64,000 nt of DNA from Jeotgalibacillus malaysiensis (GCA_000818095.1 CP009416.1:507501-571500), one strand, 5' to 3'. Shown: positions 51,248 through 60,968, counted from the first letter of the stretch. Made by a program: numbers and translations. The notes: generated by a model from the letters alone, not told the origin.

Positions 51248-51730
51248 TTGAAGTGGTTTTCAGCACAATTAAGTGTCGCAATAACGCTTCTAGCACTTGC
51301 CGCAGCAGGCACCTGGTATGAAGGCAGTGCGATCCGTGATCATTCATTTGAATGGGCATACTCAACGCCTTTTTCTCATCTAATCCACGGTGAAGTTCTG
51401 CAGGTAAGTCAGATCTCATCACTTGATCATTTTGTCTATGCTGCAAAGTTTCAGCCTGCACTTCCACTCGTTATGACGATTAGTGCGTTGTATGCCGTTT
51501 TTCTAATTACATACCGTGTTGTGAAGCATGACCTGAAGAAATGGATAACTGGGCTTGTCTTACTGATGATCCTTTCGCTTACTTTAGGTCTTACACTTGC
51601 AAATTCACCAACGCCAGGGGGTACCGCTTTTTCTTATTTCTTCATTGGCCTTGGTGTGATCAGCAGTGTTTTAACTGTCACAGGTTATTTCCTTATGAGC
51701 AGGTCTCCAGAAAAAGAAGTCATACAGTAA
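51248..51730 (+). CDS. YjdJ/DUF4306-like membrane protein
   Basis: A 160-residue membrane protein. A first helix (LSVAITLLALAAAGTWY) is followed by an extracellular loop with WYEGSAI...FEWAYSTPFS, then three further helices. The GTWYEGSAI and STPFSH features are like Bacillus YjdJ (DUF4306). TTG at 51248 lies seven bases after AAAGGAGA, preferred to the ATG at 51230. The function is unknown. Confidence 0.72.
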   Translation: MKWFSAQLSVAITLLALAAAGTWYEGSAIRDHSFEWAYSTPFSHLIHGEVLQVSQISSLDHFVYAAKFQPALPLVMTISALYAVFLITYRVVKHDLKKWITGLVLLMILSLTLGLTLANSPTPGGTAFSYFFIGLGVISSVLTVTGYFLMSRSPEKEVIQ

Positions 51731-51827
51731 CGTTAAAGAAGCGCTGATCATGTGCTTCTTTTTCTTATGGGCATTTCTGTTATCAGATCTGTCAGTCGGG
51801 TATGGTGTACAAAGGAGGCGGATTGAC

Positions 51828-52274
51828 ATGGCATTTGACTATGATCTTGATTTTGACAATATAGATTTCAGAGAACAGCCTGAATTGTACAGAGTAGGAC
51901 GGGGGGAGCAGGGTGTTCTTCTTGTAGAACCGTATAAAAGTGAGATTCTACCACACTGGCGTTTTAAAACGCCTGATATCGCAACTGAATCCTCTGAAAA
52001 AATCTATGAAATGTATCTGGATTATAAAAAGAAAGAAGATTTTGTAGGAATGGATATGGCCCGTAAATTTCTGCAAATGGGGTACACACGTGCAAGGCGC
52101 TACGCCAATTATAAGGGCGGGAAAAAGTATGATAACAGCGGAGAAATCAATGATCGTGACATAGATGATGAGAAAGCTGAGTCTGCAGCAATTTTTGAAA
52201 AAAAGTGGATTCAGGTGCGCGAGGATCAAGAATATCTTGCAATGAAAAAAGAGCATCAGAAGAAATACGGCTGA
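51828..52274 (+). CDS. DUF4385 family protein
   Basis: A 148-residue soluble protein matching DUF4385. It begins MAFDYDLDFDNIDFREQPE, then has YRVGRGEQGVLLVEPYKSEI, PHWRFKTP and DMARKFLQMGYTRARRYAN. It is charged with no membrane segment. ATG at 51828 has AAAGGAGG; earlier in-frame codons overlap an unrelated stretch. The family is found in bacteria, plants and phages. The function is unknown. Confidence 0.82.
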   Translation: MAFDYDLDFDNIDFREQPELYRVGRGEQGVLLVEPYKSEILPHWRFKTPDIATESSEKIYEMYLDYKKKEDFVGMDMARKFLQMGYTRARRYANYKGGKKYDNSGEINDRDIDDEKAESAAIFEKKWIQVREDQEYLAMKKEHQKKYG

Positions 52275-52394
52275 TGAAAATGATATGAATAAAGACTCGT
52301 TTAATATTATTAAAAAATTCAGAAAAAATAGTATGAAATATTCATTTAGTGCGTTATAATGAATATAACAATTTTTGTCTGAGGGGTGTTGATT

Positions 52395-53276
52395 GTGGAG
52401 GTTGCTTATTTTTCGCCGCGAGAGACTGCCGTAAAAGCCCTTAAGAATCATCCGTTTTCTCAGGATGGCAATAAAGGTGCGAAATCTCCTGCTACAGTTT
52501 CTGCATTAAAGCTGTCATTCAGTGATGAAGTGAAGAGAGCGATGAGAGCAGATGAGTTCAAACTCTATTATCAGCCGCAGATCAATGTGAAAACCGGGGA
52601 GCTGTTCGGAGCGGAAGCGCTGATCAGGTGGCATCACCCGGACAGAGGGGTAATATACCCGGACAGCTTTATTCCTCAAGCGGAATATTCAGGTCAGATC
52701 ATTGACATTGAGAGATGGACGCTCGGACGTCTATTCAGGCAGCAGTCAGAATGGCAGAAAAAAGGGGAGAAACTGACAAATATTGCATTGAATATTTCAG
52801 GTAACCACTTTGTGCACGGCTCACTTGTCACGGAAACTGCTCACCTGACGCACAGCTATCAGATTGACCCGTCTTGTATAACACTTGAGCTGACAGAAAG
52901 AATGAGTACAGAACTGGATATATGGGTTTCCCAGGTCAGTATGCTTCAGGATATTGGGATTAAAATATCAGTTGATGATTTCGGTACAGGTTATAACACA
53001 ATGGCCCACTTAGTAGAAGTGGCAGTTGATTTTCTAAAGATTGACCAGTCCTTTATCCGGAAAATGAGTGACAGCGATCGAGCTTTTAAAGTTGTTCAAT
53101 CACTTGTACAGATGGCTGAAACGCTTGGAGTAATTCCTGTAGCAGAAGGAATTGAATCGAAAGAACTGCTTGAGCTGTATTTGAAAACCGGGGGAGAGGT
53201 TGTCCAGGGGTATCATTACAGTGAGGCAATACCGGCAGAGGAGTTTCAAGAAAAATATTTATCACTTATAAAATAA
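52395..53276 (+). CDS. EAL-domain cyclic-di-GMP phosphodiesterase
   Basis: A 293-residue stand-alone EAL domain protein. Catalytic residues are present: EALIRWHHP (the E of EAL), NISGNHF (Asn), LELTER (Glu), VDDFGTGYNT (two Asp), FLKIDQSFI (Lys) and AEGIES (Glu). It should therefore be active, cutting c-di-GMP to pGpG. The N-terminal 45 residues are an unassigned extension. I chose GTG at 52395, about eight bases after GAGGGG. It ends at a good terminator. The HD-GYP operon starts 490 bp downstream. Confidence 0.88.
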   Translation: MEVAYFSPRETAVKALKNHPFSQDGNKGAKSPATVSALKLSFSDEVKRAMRADEFKLYYQPQINVKTGELFGAEALIRWHHPDRGVIYPDSFIPQAEYSGQIIDIERWTLGRLFRQQSEWQKKGEKLTNIALNISGNHFVHGSLVTETAHLTHSYQIDPSCITLELTERMSTELDIWVSQVSMLQDIGIKISVDDFGTGYNTMAHLVEVAVDFLKIDQSFIRKMSDSDRAFKVVQSLVQMAETLGVIPVAEGIESKELLELYLKTGGEVVQGYHYSEAIPAEEFQEKYLSLIK

Positions 53277-53310
53277 CGCTTAATGTCTTTTAGACAATTA
53301 AGCGTTTTTT
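53275..53310. terminator. Intrinsic terminator after EAL gene
   Basis: AACGCTTAA / TTAAGCGTT stem with inner TGTC/GACA pairing and a T-run. It is also positioned to serve the convergent DUF3307 gene. Confidence 0.85.
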
Positions 53311-53317
53311 GATGGGT

Positions 53318-53662
53318 TTAAATAAATAAAGCGATAGCCAGCACAATCAGGTGGAAAATCTGATCTACGATGATCGTCAGCCATTTTTTTTCGCTGGGTG
53401 GGGGGCTCATGATATGTGTGACCCACCACTGGACAATAAATTGTTTATCAATCAGAACGTGAGTGGTGAAGACGAATAATATCGCAATCAGAGACAGACC
53501 GCCAAATGTAAAAAATGCAATGACTGCAACAGTTAAAGTGTATACAAAACAATGCGTCAGCAATGCTGCCCAGTTATCTTTTTTGCGCCCGGCCATCCAG
53601 CTTGTTTGAAATAAATAATCCCCGATTAAATGAGATAGAAATAAATATGAAAAGGGAGTCAT
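53318..53662 (-). CDS. DUF3307 membrane protein
   Basis: A 114-residue protein with three or four helices. SHLIGDYLFQTSWMA, then H in LLTHCFVYTL and FTTHVLIDKQF, match DUF3307 (conserved HLxGDxxxQ and HxxxD). The function is unknown. The start is ATG at 53662 with GAGGTG upstream. It runs opposite to its signalling-gene neighbours. Confidence 0.82.
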   Translation of the reverse strand: MTPFSYLFLSHLIGDYLFQTSWMAGRKKDNWAALLTHCFVYTLTVAVIAFFTFGGLSLIAILFVFTTHVLIDKQFIVQWWVTHIMSPPPSEKKWLTIIVDQIFHLIVLAIALFI

Positions 53663-53767
53663 TTTTCACCTCTTATAGTTCTTTAGTTCTATTCTTAGAT
53701 TTGATATAATTAATATATCATAGAACTTAATAAGAAAATGATAAATCTTTAAAAGGGGACAGCGGAT

Positions 53768-54898
53768 ATGAAAAAACATTCTGAGTCGTCAATTGACCTC
53801 CCTGCAGAAGAACTGCTGAAAATTATTTTTGAATTTGCTTCAAAGCTCGCTCATGAAAATGATCTCGATCAGGTTCATTTGTTGATGGCTGAAATGGGGA
53901 AAAGTCTGACGCTTGCAGACCGCTGTACGCTATGGCTTGCAGACCCTTCAGAAGGTAAGTTATGGACAAAAATTGCCCATGGCATAGACAGGATCGAAAT
54001 TCCAATTGATTCCGGTCTTGTAGGTGCAGCTTATCATTCAGGTGAATCGATTTCGATTGAAGATGCCTATACTGATAAGCGTTTTAATCCTGCTGTTGAC
54101 TTGAAGACAGGATACCGTACATATTCGATTTTATGTATTCCAATCCGCAATGCAGAACAGAACATTGTCGGAGTCTATCAGGCAGTCAATAAACAAAGTT
54201 CTCCATCCTGTTTTACTGAAAAAGATAAAACTTATTTATCCCTCGCCGCTACCTATACAGGTCAGTCAATGGAAAAAGCAATCTTATATTCTGAGCTGAT
54301 AGAATCCCAGAAAGAAATGATCCTGACAATGGGTAATATTGGTGAAAGCCGTTCCCGGGAAACCGGTCAGCATGTGAAGCGTGTTGCAGCCTATTCATAT
54401 TTGATTGCAAAAGGAATCGGGCTCTCAGAAGAGGAATCACGTCTGATTGAACTGGCCAGCCCCATGCATGATATTGGAAAAGTAGCCACCCCGGATGCCA
54501 TTCTAAATAAACCAGGTAAATTAACCGATATAGAATTTAAAATGATGAAAGAGCATGCTCAAACGGGTTACAACATATTTAAAAAATCAAAAAGAAAAAT
54601 CCTTCAGGCTGCTGCATTAATTGCAAGAGATCACCATGAAAAATGGGATGGATCAGGTTATCCTGCAGGCCGCAGTGGAGAAGACATTCATCTCTATGGC
54701 AGAATCGTTGCAATTGCTGATGTTTTTGATGCATTAGGCTCTGAAAGACCATACAAATCTGCGTGGCCGACAGACAGGATCTTAGAGCTGATCCGGTCTG
54801 AAAAAGGAAAGCACTTTGATCCTGAACTGGTTGATGCATTTTTTCATAATCTGCCAGCCATCCAGGACGTCAAAGAACAATATGCTGATCAAATATAA
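53768..54898 (+). CDS. GAF-HD-GYP cyclic-di-GMP phosphodiesterase
   Basis: A 376-residue protein. A GAF sensor domain (about 30-165, with GLVGAAYHSGESISIEDAY) is followed by an HD-GYP domain (about 185-365). The metal sites HD (MHDIGKV), HH (RDHHEKWDGSGYP) and the GYP motif are complete, as is the conserved HLYGRIVAIADVFDAL. This predicts hydrolysis of c-di-GMP. The start is ATG at 53768 with AAAGGGGA. The next gene starts 12 bases after its stop, making it the first of a four-gene signalling operon. Confidence 0.9.
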   Translation: MKKHSESSIDLPAEELLKIIFEFASKLAHENDLDQVHLLMAEMGKSLTLADRCTLWLADPSEGKLWTKIAHGIDRIEIPIDSGLVGAAYHSGESISIEDAYTDKRFNPAVDLKTGYRTYSILCIPIRNAEQNIVGVYQAVNKQSSPSCFTEKDKTYLSLAATYTGQSMEKAILYSELIESQKEMILTMGNIGESRSRETGQHVKRVAAYSYLIAKGIGLSEEESRLIELASPMHDIGKVATPDAILNKPGKLTDIEFKMMKEHAQTGYNIFKKSKRKILQAAALIARDHHEKWDGSGYPAGRSGEDIHLYGRIVAIADVFDALGSERPYKSAWPTDRILELIRSEKGKHFDPELVDAFFHNLPAIQDVKEQYADQI

Positions 54899-54910
54899 GT
54901 GAGGGATGAC

Positions 54911-56746
54911 ATGAAAGAGAAACTGTATGTTTTTAAAAGGGAGTACCCGGTACCAAGGCACAAGGCATGGGAGCTGTTAGCTGATACTGAACATTTGAAT
55001 CGGGTATCGGGTCTATTTCCAGTGGATTTTTCAGACCCTGCCTATAAGGATCAGAAGCTGTTCCGGTATGCACATGCGAAAGCGATGGGAATCGTGCCTT
55101 TAAAATGGAGAGAACATCCTTTTGAATGGGTGAAAGAAGAGGTTTATTCTGTAGAACGCCATTATGAAAGCGGGCCGATTAAACTCCTTTTATGGGAAGT
55201 GGCAATGCAGGACTCAGAGATACAACTCGCTGACGGAAATTTCGGAACGATTGTGACGGGAACAGCCAGGTTTACGCCTGCAAATGTCATTGGTCTTGCT
55301 GCAATTCCGCTGGTTGGTCTTAAATCGATCAAGGAAATTATGAAATACCTGGATAAATATCTTGCATCAAATGAACACAGCAATTATGAAGTTCTCCCTG
55401 AAAAATCAGCACCATCCATTGATAAGGAACGGCTGAAAAGAGCAGCTGATCAGTTAGTTATTCTTCATTCTCAAGCTGATCAGACCACACAGCTATGTCA
55501 GCATCTTCAATCAGCAGGCGATGATGAAGTGCTTCATATGCGTCCTTATGTACTAGCTGACAAGTGGCAGTTTCCCCGTAAAGATATACTTAAATTGTTT
55601 CTGCATTCAGTTAAAGCGGGTTTATTGCAGCAGGAGTGGCACTTAATGTGTCCGAACTGTCGGGTATCCAAAACGAGTGTTTCTTCAATGAAGGACATAA
55701 AAGACCAGGTTCACTGTGATCTTTGCGGTGTTAATTATGAAATAAGTTTCGATCAGTATATTGAAATGCAATTTTCGGTTCATCCATCAATTCGTAAAGC
55801 ATCAGATCAGACATTTTGCCTGACAGGCCCTGCTAAATCATCACATGTACTGGCTCAAAGAAGAATAGCGCCTGGCGATCAGGTTATCATGCAATATCCT
55901 GCTGCAACAGGAGACACGAGGATCAGACTGCTCAAACACAATGCAGTCATGACGCAAAACCTGTCAGCTGAAAAAGAAATATATTGTTTTGACGGGCAAA
56001 ACTGGAGCGTTCAGTCAGCTGCTGTCAGTCATGCCGGTGGTGATCTAACAATAGTGAATCAATCTAATGAAGAAATTATTACTGTTTATGAAACAACTGA
56101 CTGGAATGACCAGGCAGTAACAGCAGCTGAAATCACATCTCTACAACTGTATCGAGACTTATTTTCTTCTGAAGTACTATCACCTGACCAGCAGATAGGC
56201 ATTCAATCGATGACTGTACTCTTCAGTGATCTGAAAGCTTCAACAGCCTTATACGAAGCAGAAGGAGATGCAAGAGCTTATCATCAGGTCAGCGAGCATT
56301 TCAGGTATTTGAAATCTCATATTAAAGCGCATAATGGCACCATTGTAAAAACGATCGGAGACGCGATTATGGCTGTTTTTTATCATGAGGAGGATGCCTG
56401 CAGATCAGCTTTTGATATACAGGAAGGACTGGCGCAGTTTAATCATGAGCAGAATATGAATCTCACAATTAAGCTGGGACTGACAACGGGTCCCGTTATT
56501 GCCGTAAATGCGAATGATCTTTTAGATTACTTTGGAAAAACCGTCAACCTGGCAGCAAGAATTCAGCAGAAGAGTCAGGGGAATGATGTGATGATGTTAA
56601 GCAGTGACTTTGAAAAAATAAATATAAGAGATTATCAATATAACGTTACAAAAGAAACAGTTGAACTTGCCGGCACGTCTGACACGCATCAATTGATACG
56701 AGTCAGCGATATCAGCAGACAATTTGTAAAGGGGGCAATCAGTTGA
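54911..56746 (+). CDS. Class III adenylate cyclase with SRPBCC and DUF5939 domains
   Basis: A 611-residue multidomain protein. An N-terminal SRPBCC/START-like domain lies at 1-165. DUF5939, about 190-330, has a zinc-ribbon (CPNC...CDLC). The C-terminal class III cyclase lies at about 430-600. Catalytic residues seen are the first metal Asp in FSDLKAST (Asp440), the Lys and second metal Asp in VKTIGDAIMAVF, the adenine-type Asp in DYFGKTVN and the transition-state Asn/Arg in NLAARIQ. All are intact, so cAMP synthesis is predicted. ATG at 54911 is preferred to the GTG at 54899. It overlaps the next gene by 4 bases. Confidence 0.87.
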   Translation: MKEKLYVFKREYPVPRHKAWELLADTEHLNRVSGLFPVDFSDPAYKDQKLFRYAHAKAMGIVPLKWREHPFEWVKEEVYSVERHYESGPIKLLLWEVAMQDSEIQLADGNFGTIVTGTARFTPANVIGLAAIPLVGLKSIKEIMKYLDKYLASNEHSNYEVLPEKSAPSIDKERLKRAADQLVILHSQADQTTQLCQHLQSAGDDEVLHMRPYVLADKWQFPRKDILKLFLHSVKAGLLQQEWHLMCPNCRVSKTSVSSMKDIKDQVHCDLCGVNYEISFDQYIEMQFSVHPSIRKASDQTFCLTGPAKSSHVLAQRRIAPGDQVIMQYPAATGDTRIRLLKHNAVMTQNLSAEKEIYCFDGQNWSVQSAAVSHAGGDLTIVNQSNEEIITVYETTDWNDQAVTAAEITSLQLYRDLFSSEVLSPDQQIGIQSMTVLFSDLKASTALYEAEGDARAYHQVSEHFRYLKSHIKAHNGTIVKTIGDAIMAVFYHEEDACRSAFDIQEGLAQFNHEQNMNLTIKLGLTTGPVIAVNANDLLDYFGKTVNLAARIQQKSQGNDVMMLSSDFEKINIRDYQYNVTKETVELAGTSDTHQLIRVSDISRQFVKGAIS

Positions 56747-57111
56747 ATAAGCTATTAATCGCAGATGATGAAGAAATCTTGAGAATGCTGATTGAAGATA
56801 CGCTTGAGGATCTTGATATCGACATTGATACCGCTGTAGATGGCGATGAGGCTTTTCGAAAGCTTAGCAGCGGGGAATATGATTTTGTGATTCTTGATTA
56901 TATGATGCCTGGACTTTCAGGACGGGAAGTGCTTGAGCAGTTAAGTGCGGAAGTTAAACAGGATCTGCAGATTCTAATGCTGACAGCGAAAACGCAGAAA
57001 GAAGATCAGGAGGCCCTGAAGGCTGCAGGAGCTGATCATTTCATGGCAAAGCCTTTCAGTCCTTTAGAACTGAGTGATTTTGTAGAAGGTCTGATCAATT
57101 CTAATGGGTAA
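56743..57111 (+). CDS. Single-domain (CheY-like) response regulator
   Basis: A 122-residue stand-alone receiver. Acidic pair IADDEE, phospho-acceptor Asp in VILDYMMPG, Thr in LMLTAKT and Lys in FMAKPFSP are all present. There is no output domain. TTG at 56743 has GGGGG upstream and overlaps the cyclase stop; its own end overlaps the kinase start by 8 bases. It is the probable phosphate acceptor of the downstream kinase and may act on the cyclase or HD-GYP protein; that link is inference. Confidence 0.9.
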   Translation: MNKLLIADDEEILRMLIEDTLEDLDIDIDTAVDGDEAFRKLSSGEYDFVILDYMMPGLSGREVLEQLSAEVKQDLQILMLTAKTQKEDQEALKAAGADHFMAKPFSPLELSDFVEGLINSNG

Positions 57112-59866
57112 AATTTTGAATTCTATGAGAAAGAAATATTTATTGCTTGCCGGAACTGTCATTGGAGTTATTGCTATGATCTATCTGTTGCTCTTCATCA
57201 ATAATGAAAATCAGCAGCAGCAGCTGATTGAAGCGCAGCGGGAAAGCTTTGACAAGCAGGTAGCAGCTTCTGAACTTGCAGATTCATTAAACAATGTTTT
57301 TTTTCGTGCAAGAGGGGCATATGCTTTTCGGGCAGAACTGGAATATCAATTGCTTGATGAAGCCTTGGAGGATTATAACAACGCATTTAGACAATTCGAA
57401 CAGTTAAATCTCTCTGAGGAAGAAAGAGAACTTACTAATGAACTGATGGTCTTCATGGAAGGCTATGAGAATGAGATCTTACCCACAGCTCTAGCTTTTG
57501 TTGAGGCAGGTGATTATGAGGGCCTTCAGGAATATTCAAGCTCAGGTATCAATTCAACAGTGAATGAGTTTTTAACTTTTACAAAAGAAATAGAATTGGA
57601 ATCAGAAGCTTTGAGAGATGAGACATTCAAAAGCTCCATTAATGAAATATCTGAAGCGTTAACTGTATCAAGCGTGCTTACTTTTCTTTTGATTGGAGCA
57701 TTGATGCTGTTTTTATGGAGGCTGATTGATTCTATTGTTAAACCGATAGAAACACTGCACGTAGCAGCAGCTGAAATTCAGAGCGGGCGATCGCCTAATA
57801 TAGAAAAATCTAATCGTAAAGATGAAATTGGAACATTGACTTCGAGTTTTATCAGCATGACAACTTATTTACAAAGAAACGAAGAGGAATTACAGGCTCA
57901 AAATGAAGAATTGACAGCTCAGCAGGAAGCGATGCATGAACAGCAGGACCAACTTGCTGCCACGCTGCTCGAAACGCAGGAAACAAAAGGGCGGCTAGAA
58001 CTGTTCAATGATCTCAATCGTGTACTGTCCAGCACGTCTAACCGTTATAAGTTTCTGGATGAAATGGTGCAGTATATGAATAAGCTTTATGCTTTTGACC
58101 AGATTATGATGTATATGTCAGACCGCTCCGCCTACTCTGCACTTAATGTTTCAACTGCAAAAATCCAGCAGATCCTTGAAGCGTCTATTGATCAGAGTGA
58201 GAGTGGATTGAGAGTCCGTAAAAGATTGGCAAGACCTGAAGAAGACAGCCTTCATGGAACGAAAAGTTTTGTATACGATCTAACAGCAGAAATAACAGGT
58301 GCTTCAGGAGAGTTAATCGGGATATTCAGAGCTAACCGTTATGGCAGGCCGTTTGAAGAGAATGAATGTGAAGAAATTCAGGGCCTTGTTCAACGGATGT
58401 CTATTGCATTTGAAAGACTGCTTGCATTTGATGAGATAAAATATTCAAAAGAATTAACGCAGGATATGCTTGATAATATGACTGAGGGACTTCAGCTTGT
58501 TAATCCTGACGGATGCCTCGTTCAACATAACGAAGCATTGTGCAAATTGCTTGAAGTCGAACCATCTGAAGATGAAAAGGTCGAATGTGAGGAATGGCTC
58601 TCAAGAATAATTTCACGTGTGAATGAAGAAACAGAGCTGCGCACGTTTTTTGAAGAAACGATTGACTCAGCGTTTGATGGTACACGTTCAATCAGATATA
58701 CATTAAAAACCATAGACGGTTCGTTGAGGGTGTTTGATGTATACGGAATGTCAGTCTATCGCGATAAACAATGGACAGGTACAGTTTTTGTGCACCGTGA
58801 TATAACAAGAGATTATGAAGTCGATAAAATGAAATCAGAGCTTGTCAGCACTGTCAGTCATGAACTGAGAACCCCTCTTTCAAGTGTGCTTGGATTCGCA
58901 GAACTTCTGTTAACAAAGGAAATGAAGCCTGAAAAACAGAAGCGGTATATTGAAACCATTCACAAGGAAGCGAAAAGGCTGACCAATCTGATTAATGATT
59001 TCCTGGATCTGCAGCGGATGGAAGCAGGCAGACAGGAATATCATATGGAAGAAGTTAAGCTGAATGAGCTCGTGATGGAAGTGCTTGAAAAGATAAATAT
59101 CCCTTCAACTCACGCCTTAATTGTCAGAGATGAGATAGAAAATAGTATGGTGAAGGGTGACAGGGAGCGACTTACACAGGTTATGACGAACCTGTTAAAT
59201 AATGCAGTGAAATTTTCACCACAGGGTGGGGATATATTAGTAAAGCTTTGCGGAGAACCGGGTAAAGCCTTAATTGTTGTGCAGGATCAGGGGATCGGGA
59301 TTCCTGATCATGAAGTCGGTAAGCTGTTCCAGAAATTCAAACGTATCGATAATAGTGAAAGCCGCAATATCGGTGGAACAGGGCTTGGTCTGGCAATTTG
59401 TAAAGAGATTGTTGATAAGCATATGGGACACATCTTTGTAAAAAGTGAAGAAGGAAAAGGTTCTGCGTTTTACGTAGAACTCCCTTTAATAAACGAGTAT
59501 CAGAGTCACACGCTCGCCACTGAAAATACCATCCTGGTACTTGAAGATGATCCCAGCCTGGCGCTTTTGATTGCAGATGAGTTAAAGTCCAGAGGCTTTT
59601 CAGTTGTTCATCATTTCCAGCCGGAAAGAGCTGTTGAAGCATTGGCAAATCAAACATTTACAGGTGTAGTGGTGGATATTATGCTTGGAGAAAATCTAGA
59701 TGGCTGGGATGTTATTGAGCAAGTCCGTCAGCAACCAGGTAACGCAGAGCTTCCAATTGTAGTATCATCAGCACTTGATGAAGATCTTGAGAAAGTTCAG
59801 CGCTATCAGGTCACAAAGTATCTGACAAAACCATACCCACCGGAAAAACTCTCGGAAATATTTTAA
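57104..59866 (+). CDS. Hybrid sensor histidine kinase (7TM-less, HAMP-GAF-PAS-HisKA-REC)
   Basis: A 920-residue hybrid kinase. Two membrane helices (about 12-31 and 188-208) flank a helical extracellular sensor. They are followed by HAMP (IVKPIETLHVAAAEI), a coiled coil rich in Gln/Glu, a GAF-like domain (about 300-445), a PAS-like domain, HisKA with the phospho-His in VSHELRTPLSS, HATPase with N-box (NLLNNAVKFS), DQGIGIP and GGTGLGLAI, and a C-terminal receiver (LEDDPS, VVDIMLG). The receiver closes with Lys in YLTKPYPP. It is the last gene of the cyclase operon, with a strong terminator. Confidence 0.9.
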   Translation: MGKILNSMRKKYLLLAGTVIGVIAMIYLLLFINNENQQQQLIEAQRESFDKQVAASELADSLNNVFFRARGAYAFRAELEYQLLDEALEDYNNAFRQFEQLNLSEEERELTNELMVFMEGYENEILPTALAFVEAGDYEGLQEYSSSGINSTVNEFLTFTKEIELESEALRDETFKSSINEISEALTVSSVLTFLLIGALMLFLWRLIDSIVKPIETLHVAAAEIQSGRSPNIEKSNRKDEIGTLTSSFISMTTYLQRNEEELQAQNEELTAQQEAMHEQQDQLAATLLETQETKGRLELFNDLNRVLSSTSNRYKFLDEMVQYMNKLYAFDQIMMYMSDRSAYSALNVSTAKIQQILEASIDQSESGLRVRKRLARPEEDSLHGTKSFVYDLTAEITGASGELIGIFRANRYGRPFEENECEEIQGLVQRMSIAFERLLAFDEIKYSKELTQDMLDNMTEGLQLVNPDGCLVQHNEALCKLLEVEPSEDEKVECEEWLSRIISRVNEETELRTFFEETIDSAFDGTRSIRYTLKTIDGSLRVFDVYGMSVYRDKQWTGTVFVHRDITRDYEVDKMKSELVSTVSHELRTPLSSVLGFAELLLTKEMKPEKQKRYIETIHKEAKRLTNLINDFLDLQRMEAGRQEYHMEEVKLNELVMEVLEKINIPSTHALIVRDEIENSMVKGDRERLTQVMTNLLNNAVKFSPQGGDILVKLCGEPGKALIVVQDQGIGIPDHEVGKLFQKFKRIDNSESRNIGGTGLGLAICKEIVDKHMGHIFVKSEEGKGSAFYVELPLINEYQSHTLATENTILVLEDDPSLALLIADELKSRGFSVVHHFQPERAVEALANQTFTGVVVDIMLGENLDGWDVIEQVRQQPGNAELPIVVSSALDEDLEKVQRYQVTKYLTKPYPPEKLSEIF

Positions 59867-59882
59867 GAATCGCGTTATTGAT

Positions 59883-59914
59883 CCGCCGGCTTCTTTTGGA
59901 GCCGGCGGTGTTTT
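59883..59914 (+). terminator. Intrinsic terminator of signalling operon
   Basis: CCGCCGGCT / AGCCGGCGG stem with TGTTTT following. Confidence 0.85.
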
Positions 59915-60005
59915 AATGTTTGTATAAAGGATATTCAGTCTATCTTTTTCAATTAACCATCGTTTCACGTACAATGGAGTAAACGGACAGCTGGAGGTAA
60001 ATCAT

Positions 60006-60968
60006 ATGGCAACTCATTACATAGAAGCATCAGACAGCGTACTTCACGGTTCGTTCAGCCCGGAGCATAAACCGGTACTGACCATTGAAAATGGGGACAG
60101 TGTGACGCTTAACACGATCGGTCTTGAGTGGGGGCTTAAAAATAAAGACGGCAGTGAAATGTCATTCCGCTCACGTACAAAAGAGAAAAAGCCGGGGCAT
60201 CCACTGGTTGGACCGATTTACATAAATGGCGCAAAGCCCGGAATGATGATTGCGGTCAGAATCAACAAAATCGTGCCAGGATGGTATGGATGGAATGTCG
60301 GAGGCGGAGCGGACTCGTGGCAAAATCAGCAGGCAGCTATATCAACTGAAGAGAGAACAACGCTTCAGTGGGAACTTGATGCAGAAGCAATGACTGGTAA
60401 AACAACGATCGGTACAAGATCATTTCAAGTGCCGCTTTCACCCTTTATGGGCGTGATGGCAACTGCGCCTGCTGAAAAAGGACTTCATTCCACGATCCCG
60501 CCACGCTACTGCGGAGGTAACATCGATTGTAAAGAGCTGGTTGAAGGAAGTACGATCTATTTGCCTGTTGCAGTAGAAGGTGCGCTTTTTTCCACAGGGG
60601 ACGGCCATGCAGCACAGGGTGACGGTGAAATATCCGGTACTGCCATTGAGTGCCCGATGGATGAAGTCAGTCTGACATTTACGCTGTTTGAAAATCAGAC
60701 AATCAGCGGACCACGTGCAGATACGCCGTCAGGCTGGCTTACATTCGGCTTTGATGTAGATCTGAATAAAGCTGCCGGGATGGCACTGAAAGAAATGATT
60801 GACCTGATGCAGGAACGTTTTCAAGTGAGCAGAGAAGAGGCAATTGCGCTTGGCAGTACAGTTGTCGATCTGCGAATCACCCAGGTTGTGAATCAGGTGA
60901 AGGGTGTACACGCAGTGCTGCCTCATGGGGTGTTAGAGGTAAAGGCAAGTGATCAAGCAACTAAATAA
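60006..60968 (+). CDS. Acetamidase/formamidase family protein
   Basis: A 320-residue FmdA/AmdA-type amidase. Family blocks are GHPLVGPIYINGAKPGMMI, IPPRYCGGNIDCKEL, LPVAVEGALFSTGDGHAAQGDGEISG (in two pieces) and LSPFMGVM. These zinc-dependent cytoplasmic enzymes release ammonia from formamide or acetamide. ATG at 60006 has GGAGG upstream. It is followed by an acetyltransferase-membrane fusion and an oxidoreductase, which may form an operon. The actual amide is not predictable. Confidence 0.88.
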   Translation: MATHYIEASDSVLHGSFSPEHKPVLTIENGDSVTLNTIGLEWGLKNKDGSEMSFRSRTKEKKPGHPLVGPIYINGAKPGMMIAVRINKIVPGWYGWNVGGGADSWQNQQAAISTEERTTLQWELDAEAMTGKTTIGTRSFQVPLSPFMGVMATAPAEKGLHSTIPPRYCGGNIDCKELVEGSTIYLPVAVEGALFSTGDGHAAQGDGEISGTAIECPMDEVSLTFTLFENQTISGPRADTPSGWLTFGFDVDLNKAAGMALKEMIDLMQERFQVSREEAIALGSTVVDLRITQVVNQVKGVHAVLPHGVLEVKASDQATK

